In this document: positions 58,446 through 64,000 of the stretch, in pieces | How positions within the stretch are numbered: position 1 is the stretch's first letter | Layout: the number at the start of each line of letters is the position of its first letter | From: Acanthacorydalis orientalis | Lineage: Eukaryota; Arthropoda; Insecta; Megaloptera; Corydalidae | Direction of reading: 5' to 3' | DNA: 64,000 nucleotides | Assembly (NCBI GenBank): GCA_034766995.1 | Contig: CM068325.1 | Span: 4,970,946 to 5,034,945, forward strand | Made by a program: the position numbers and the translations under genes | Notes under the pieces: generated by a model | Database searches by the model: none | Seen by the model: only the letters and a program-made list of their open reading frames with translations | What the model was told of the DNA's origin: nothing

Positions 58446-58604
58446 TTAGGTTGGTACGAAAATAGTTGCGGTAATATATATGAATTTGCAGGTCATTAAC
58501 TGCAGTTATTTTTGATATATGTATTAGGTCGGTAGAAAAATAATTGCGGTTTATAAACTTCAAATTCATATATATATTACCGTAATTACTTTCGTACCAA
58601 GGTA
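58446..58604. mobile_element. Mariner-type miniature element, unit 4
   Basis: TTAGGTTGGTACGAAAATAG at the left, ATTACTTTCGTACCAAGGTA at the right, and internal TTAGGTCGGTAGAAAAATAA. It is separated from unit 3 by only about 13 bp and followed by a (TA)n run (58609-58652). The right end keeps TTCGTACC, which pairs best with the left end of the same unit. Confidence 0.8.
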
Positions 58605-58606
58605 AT

Positions 58607-58659
<53 letters not shown>

Positions 58660-58665
<6 letters not shown>

Positions 58666-59370
58666 AGCACAGAAGCGTCCAGTATATATTTTTTTTTTTC
58701 GAAAAAAAAATGTCAAAAATTCAAAAACAATCGACTGTACATTTGTTTATTTTCCGTATCGTCCATCCGGTTGTTTGTACTATGAGATGCGCCAACAATT
58801 CCAAATGCCAGTTTTGTTTTGAACACTGACGAGATAACATCGACCGGTCGGATCAGTAGCGTCCGCCCGGAACGCGTCGGCCGAACAGTCCGGACACCGA
58901 ACGAGCCGGGCGGACACCTTAACGTTGACGCGCGCCTCCCGTGCGTTCGGCTCTCCCGAAAAAAAAGCAATGAGACGGACGTCACTTCTTCACGACTCGA
59001 TTCGTTTTCACAGCGCACTCTGCGTCCGACGAGTGTACTCGCCGGCCGTTCATTTCAGCGGAGGCGCTCGAAAATGGGCGAACAGGTCGAAGGACGACGC
59101 CGGTCAGTCCGGGAGGGTCGAACGGCACGCGCCGCCGCGGCCCGGCGCTACTCGACGCTTCTGTCTTAACCCGACGCCGCCGATGATCGGGACGTCCGTG
59201 CGCACACGAGTTTCTCCGTTCGAATTCCAGTAGTTGCGTGGGAGGGGGCAGGGGGGGGACCGGGTGAATCGGGAGAGCGTGTCAGGAGGACATTCGTGGA
59301 ATATGGAAATGTTCGGACCGAGAGCGGACGGGGACGGGGCGACGGCGGAGGAGGTGAGAGGAGGAACCGC
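58660..59370. other. Region downstream of the unrecognised minus-strand gene
   Basis: CG-rich from 58830 on; probably the 3' untranslated region of the gene whose stop codon lies at 59371-59373. Open frames on either strand are Arg/Ser-rich without known motifs. Confidence 0.4.
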
Positions 59371-62300
59371 CTATCGGTTGACCCAGCGTTTCATCGCCTC
59401 CTCCCACTCGCTGACCTGCGCGTCATTCTCGTCGATCACACTCTCGTCCTGTTTGCCTTTCACTCTCTTGTCGGCGGCGGCGGTGGCGCCGTTCGCGTCT
59501 TCGCGGCCGGAGTTCTCGCCGCCACTGTTCTGTGTCTTGTCGTCCGGTTTCTGGAACGTCACACACGGTGCCGGGTTCGATACGTTCGTTCTCTCTCTCT
59601 CTCTCTAAACAGTGTGCTTGTTGTTGTTGTTGTTGCGTGCGTGCGTGCTGCAGACGACGCGGCTACTCTTTTGTCTGTGTATTTAGTGTGTGTGTGTGTG
59701 TGTGCGTGAGGAACGGCGCGTGTCTACTGTTCGGTGCGGCACTAGGCGGGCGCAGCGCGTGCAAACGAAACGAAAACAAAACTACCTGCAGGACGGCCGG
59801 CACGACGAGACCGAACGTCCGACGATAATCGGGACGATCCGACACGGACCCGGCCGGAAGAAGCCGAACCGTTATTCCGTACGCCTTCCCGGATTCCCGA
59901 CTCTCTTCGATAAACAACAGACATCCGAACTAAACAACGCCAGCTTAGTTTGATGAGCTGAATCGAGATTTCCCTTCGATAAACAACAGACATCCGGTCT
60001 GGACAAGGCCAGCTTGGTTTTATGAGAATCTGAATCGACATCTACCTTCGATAAACAACATACATCCGGACTAGACGACGCCAGCTTAGTTTTATGAGAA
60101 TCTGAATCGACATCTCTCTTCAATAAACAACAGACATCCGGTCTAGACAACGCCAGCTTAGTTTTATGAGCTGAATCGACATCTACCTTCGATAAACAAC
60201 ATACATCCGGTCTAGACAACGCCAGCTTAGTTTTATGAGCTGAATCGACATCTACCTTCGATAAACAACATACATCCGGTCTAGACGACGCCAGCTTAGT
60301 TTTATGAGAATCTGAATCGACATTCCCATCGATGAACAACAGACATCCTTAATTTTTTTTCCAATGAAAGCGTCATTCCATCGTGTTCACGTTAATATCA
60401 CTTTAGAGCGGATTTTCCGGCCTGTGCTTCCGGTGAAACCGACTTCCGTCTCATTGATTCCGTCTCGAGTCGAGCTATCGACGACTAGACCGCTTCTGGT
60501 AATTCTGCAACCCATCTGCAGGCTGTGGCGGTCGCTCGATCCGCGCACCGTCGACAGTCGCAGCCGACCGAGACCGGCCGGGCCGTGTCGATTCTCCTGA
60601 CGTTCGACGCTAGGCCCGCCGTCGCCGGACCGTCCTCGATCGTGTCCGGTTCTCGGGAAAGAAGCCGACGCAAGCGGCACCAAAGGTGTAAAACACAAAA
60701 TCGAACAGAAACTAGAGGCGACATTCGTGTGTGTGTGTGCGCGTGTGCACGTTCACTAGACATTGAGCGCGTGTGAGGTTACGTTTCGACCCTAGTGGCG
60801 GGTAACGATCGGCCTCGAGAGGCCCGTTAGAAATCCGTCTGGTGCACGAACCTTATCCTCGTCGGAGTGCTGGCCGTGAGCGGACTCCTGGTGCTGGTGG
60901 TGGTGGTGCGACCCGTTCGGCGGCGTCGGGCTGCCGCCGAGGTGTCGCGCGCGCAGCTCGGCCATGAAGCTAGCGTCCTGCTCGTAGCGACGCTGCAGCT
61001 CCTGCTGCCATCCGGTCGTGTCCGCTTCCTCTTCCTCCTCGTCCTCCTCGCCGTCCTCCTCGAAATCTGTAACGCGGTCGCGGCGAAACCGTTTCAGGGG
61101 CCCGTCCCGTCGGTCGGCTGCCGCGCGTCGGCGGACGGCCGACGAGCGGGCCTCGAGGCCCGTCGAACGGCGATCCGACGGACCCGCCGCACGGGGTCCC
61201 GTCCGATCCGAATAGAATTCCGATCGGGCGTGCGTATCCTCGACGATCGGACGAGAGGAAGCTCGGAATGGGACGCTGGAAAGCTTCCACAGTTAGAAGA
61301 GTTTCGATTTAGATCGAGCTCGTTTAAATTCGACTCTGGAAGATCGAGCCGGGGCTCCGGAATCTAAATACCGATCACACGAATCGAATAGACCTCTAGA
61401 AGAATCGATTTTCGAACCTAGCTCATCGGTGAACACCACAGAAATCGAATTAAAGACTCGACGGCGAGCTTTAAACCCTGTATTTTTTAAATCCGGTCCC
61501 GGAAGATCGAGCCGGACTCCATAAATCTAAATTCCAGTCAGACGGATCGAATAGATCTCTAGAAGAATCGATTTTCGAACCTAGCTCGCCGGTAAACTCC
61601 ACAGAAATCGAATTAGAGACTGGACGGCGAGCTTTAAACCCTGTATTTTTTTAAATCCGGTCCCGGAAGATCGAGCCGGACTCCAGAAATTACGATTCCG
61701 GCCCCGGAGGTTCGACGATCGGCCGGCACGGTCGAAGAAGACCATAGAATGAGAGAGAACCGTCCGTGCGAGCATCCGGACTTCGAAATCCGGCCCTGAA
61801 CGTTCGAAACCGGCCTCGAACATTGAATTTTCGCCCGGAAGGACCGTGATCGACCCTCGACGAGCTCGAATTTCCAGTCAAGCCTCCGCACAGTTCGAAT
61901 CAAGGCCTGGAACGTTGAAAAGTACGGACCGGTATTTCATAAAATCGGTTCTGAAGACGTGGATGCGAGATTCGATCTTAGAACCCAAAATCGATTCCTG
62001 AAAAACGCCGTTTATCGGTCCTAAAGGTTCATTCAGGTGCTTGGAATTCGGATTGAACCTCGAACGGTCGAGATCTGCACCGGCCTTCTGCAAACCGACC
62101 GGCAGAAACGCGGAACCCGCGTTCGAGAATCGAACCGCGGCCTGAAAACCTCGATTCGCCGCTCGGAAACACCGAACCTCGGTCTTAAATCTCGCGCCCG
62201 AGGCTCTACGAAGACGGCCGTGGAATTTGAAACGATACTCGTTTATAATCGGTCGACGCACACTCCGATATCGTCGCTCGTCTGTTTTCGAACAATCGAG

Positions 62301-62626
62301 ACGTGCTTTAAACAACTGCAAGCGCTTCAAAGAGCCTACTAACAGAAACGGGATTTTCAGTTCGACGTTCCCGATCTAGAATGGAGAGAAAAAAAACGTA
62401 CGTCCAACTCGCTAAAGAAAAAAAGTCCATGCACAGTTTTCTTTTTAAAAAAAAATGTTCACTCAAAAAGATCTACAGTAAAAAATCGGTCACATACGTA
62501 GTATGAAGAGAGAGAAAGAAAGAAAGAAAGAAAATGTATGAAAGAAAAACGTTCGATCGCTGTACTTACCGAGCGGCTTCCTTATTCCGGTCGGTTCGTT
62601 TGTGTTCTGTACACTTCCGGATGCTT
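59371..62626 (-). CDS. Last three exons of an unrecognised acidic protein (partial)
   Basis: Exons in mRNA order: 62626-62570, 61066-60852, 59550-59371; 150 codons in frame plus the stop, and the gene continues beyond the right edge or to exons I could not identify. The first exon (acceptor GTCTTGTCTAG, donor GTAAGT) reads GSVQNTNEPTGIRKPL and runs in phase 1 into DFEEDGEEDEEEEADTTG. Then come WQQELQRRYEQDASFMAELR, a Pro/His-rich bit (HHHHQHQ), a Gly/Asn/Ala-rich acidic stretch, and the conserved-looking end SEWEEAMKRWVNR before the stop. The acid patches and charged helices suggest an intracellular scaffold or nuclear protein, but I do not recognise the family. The donor at 60851 (GTTCGT) is weak. 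Frame agreement across both junctions supports the model. Confidence 0.6.
59905..60350. repeat. 69/72-bp tandem repeat, about 6.3 copies, open on the minus strand
   Basis: The unit starts CTTCGATAAACAACAGACAT and continues CCGGTCTAGACAACGCCAGC, TTAGTTTTATGAG, CTGAATCGACATCTAC. Six full copies and a partial seventh lie within the intron 59551-60851 of the unrecognised gene. Length differs only by a 3-bp step (GAGCTGAATC versus GAGAATCTGAATC). As a result the minus strand stays open for 155 codons, repeating HKTKLALSRPDVCCLSKVDV with an optional DS. Copies are highly similar, so the expansion is recent. Confidence 0.9.
61338..61690. repeat. Direct repeat, two copies of about 163 bp plus the start of a third
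   Basis: GGAAGATCGAGCCGG occurs at about 61338, 61502 and 61666. The first two are followed by matching AGACCTCTAGAAGAATCGAT, TTTCGAACCTAGCTC, CCACAGAAATCGAATTA, GGCGAGCTTTAAACCCTGTA and AAATCCGGTCCC, nearly identical. It lies in the intron 61067-62569. Downstream, 61700-62050 continues in the same vocabulary (CCGGTCCTGAACGTTCGAA-like words), perhaps older units. Confidence 0.85.
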
Positions 62627-64000
62627 CTAGACAAGACAGGTACAGTGTGTGTGTGTGCATTCAACCAGCATTCCAAAACCAGGCGGCATTCCAAAACAAA
62701 CATAGAATCGACAGAAAAAAGAGCACACGAACAGATCGGAAAGAACAAGAGACGGGTGTACGGGTCGCCAAGACGCCGGGACGGATGCGAGGCGAGCAAG
62801 CGCGCTCGCTCTCTCGCACGGGACACGGACGGGATCGGATACGGTGTGGCGGGAACACGGGGACCGGTCTCGGGCGAGAAGAGGACGGACAGACTCGACT
62901 ACTCTATGTCGGTTCGCGCATTCAAAAAAAAAAAAAACCTCTACGCAGCTAACTCGAACCGACGTTCGATTCGAACGAGACAACCGATACTCAGGCCGGA
63001 CAGAGAGGTAGAGACGGCGCGAGGATCTGTCGCAGGAACGAGCCTCTTTCCCGGAAAGCGTCCGCGAGCGCGCACTCGAATCGAAAGAGAAACCGTACTA
63101 TTTTCGAACGAACTGGCGATCGGTCGAAAGCGAGAAGACAGTTCAGTTGTTTCGCACCCCTCCCCCCTTCGCGCCGGAGTTGAAAATCCGGATCCGGTGC
63201 CCGGAAAAGTCGAAAGCTCGAGCGATTTCCATCGTTTCATTTCGATTTGAAACGACGCTCATTAATAATAATATTATCAACTTGTACGTATGCAACTTAG
63301 CTCACACTAGCTGGCAAATTTTTTGACAAATGTCATCATTTAGCAATCATTGAAAAATCTAATAATGTCACAGAACCTATTAATTTTGTATCTATTTTCG
63401 GAATATACAAGAGAACAGTCTTACAGATTTCTATCTTTTCATTTATTAATAATACAGATTCGGTCTAGTACTAGACACGATTAATCCCGTCATCCGTTCA
63501 TCGATAAACAATATTTTAATAATGAAAGAGGATCGATTTCGACACAGCGACGTGGATCACGTGCTGTAATCATTTGCATTTTATGAAAATAGACTTCCAG
63601 CAGTCTACAGAACATGTTAAATGCGACGACGTCAAGTGAATCGCAAGTGAAACCGATTACCTGAGCGGGGAACACGCCGTGACGTTCCGGCGCTGACGCG
63701 TACCGCTCGTCAGCGCCGAAGCGCACGCCACCCCTGTACCGGCACATGTATAGTCGGCGTCGCACGACGACTCGATTACGTCCTTTCAGTACAAGATTCG
63801 ATTAAGTGCTTGTATTCGATGCCGATCTATCAACGTGATACTATTATTTAGATAAATGTTATTCAAACAGTCAACTGTGATATTTTACACACTTACACGC
63901 GATCGAATATCGTTCCGTCTCTCTTCAATACATCTACGACTAGATAGAATCGAAGAGAGACAGCGTCGCCGTTATGGATTGTTTGTTTGACCCTTTATAC
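62627..64000. other. Right-end region, no firm gene
   Basis: Probably intron or upstream sequence of the unrecognised minus-strand gene. 63275-63500 repeats the landmarks of the element at 5085-5220 (TTGTACGTATGCAACT, TTATTAATAATACAGATT). A minus-strand CCGCTCAG followed by GTAATC at about 63660 looks like a donor, but the frame before it has no recognisable protein. (GAAA)n lies at 62505-62535. Confidence 0.4.

Noticed and set aside
63490..63765. Minus-strand frame with a donor-like site as an upstream exon of the unrecognised gene
   Set aside because: The frame resembles repeat sequence shared with 5.3 kb and 8.1 kb, and no acceptor or domain supports it.

Overview
This window is nuclear DNA from an arthropod, almost certainly an insect. 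The genes have short spliced introns, often 55-100 bp, with GT-AG ends. Three of them start with the insect-expanded ZAD zinc-finger module, and CLOCK and PSI are of insect type. The DNA is not depleted in CpG, coding exons are GC-richer than the AT-rich spacers, and (TA)n microsatellites are common. The order cannot be fixed from the sequence alone; a compact holometabolous genome is a guess. All exon models were built by hand from splice sites and frame, and in each complete gene the exon lengths sum to a whole number of codons.

Layout, left to right: (1) 0.1-3.2 kb, plus strand: CLOCK, 11 coding exons, 667 aa. (2) 4.2-9.8 kb, minus: a secreted cysteine-rich EB-module protein of 12 exons in which every intron is phase 1. 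(3) 10.8-19.7 kb: three ZAD-C2H2 zinc-finger genes (minus, minus, plus), each with a 50-codon first exon cut at the same place. (4) 20.5-22.6 kb, plus: the NEDD8-activating enzyme regulatory subunit NAE1/APP-BP1. (5) 22.6-27.1 kb: spacer with old repeats and a GC-rich block of unknown nature. (6) 27.1-28.7 kb, plus: the RING E3 ligase RNF41/NRDP1. (7) 28.7-34.5 kb: spacer, plus probable 3' sequence of the next gene. (8) 34.5-38.5 kb, minus: the four-KH-domain RNA-binding protein PSI (FUBP family). (9) 43.7-48.2 kb, minus: an oxysterol-binding-protein-related protein of the ORP3/6/7 type with a PH domain, an FFAT-like motif and an ORD. (10) 53.1-55.5 kb, minus: the nucleolar DEAD-box helicase DDX27/Drs1. 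(11) 55.5-58.8 kb: (TA)n-rich spacer holding a cluster of four mariner-type miniature elements. (12) 59.4-62.6 kb, minus: the last three exons of a gene I do not recognise, running off the right edge.

The genes are mostly unrelated single-copy housekeeping or regulatory genes, not an operon-like system. The one real gene cluster is the ZAD zinc-finger trio. NAE1 (neddylation) and RNF41 (ubiquitination) are neighbours in related pathways, but nothing here shows joint control.

I found no clear-cut new biological system. The most worthwhile leads are: the mariner-like hairpin units seeded in (TA)n; twin perfect hairpins next to a possible alternative last exon of PSI; the all-phase-1 exon cassette gene; a two-finger internal amplification in one ZAD gene; an in-frame 69/72-bp tandem repeat inside an intron; and an over-represented AGGTTATGT motif close to several gene starts.
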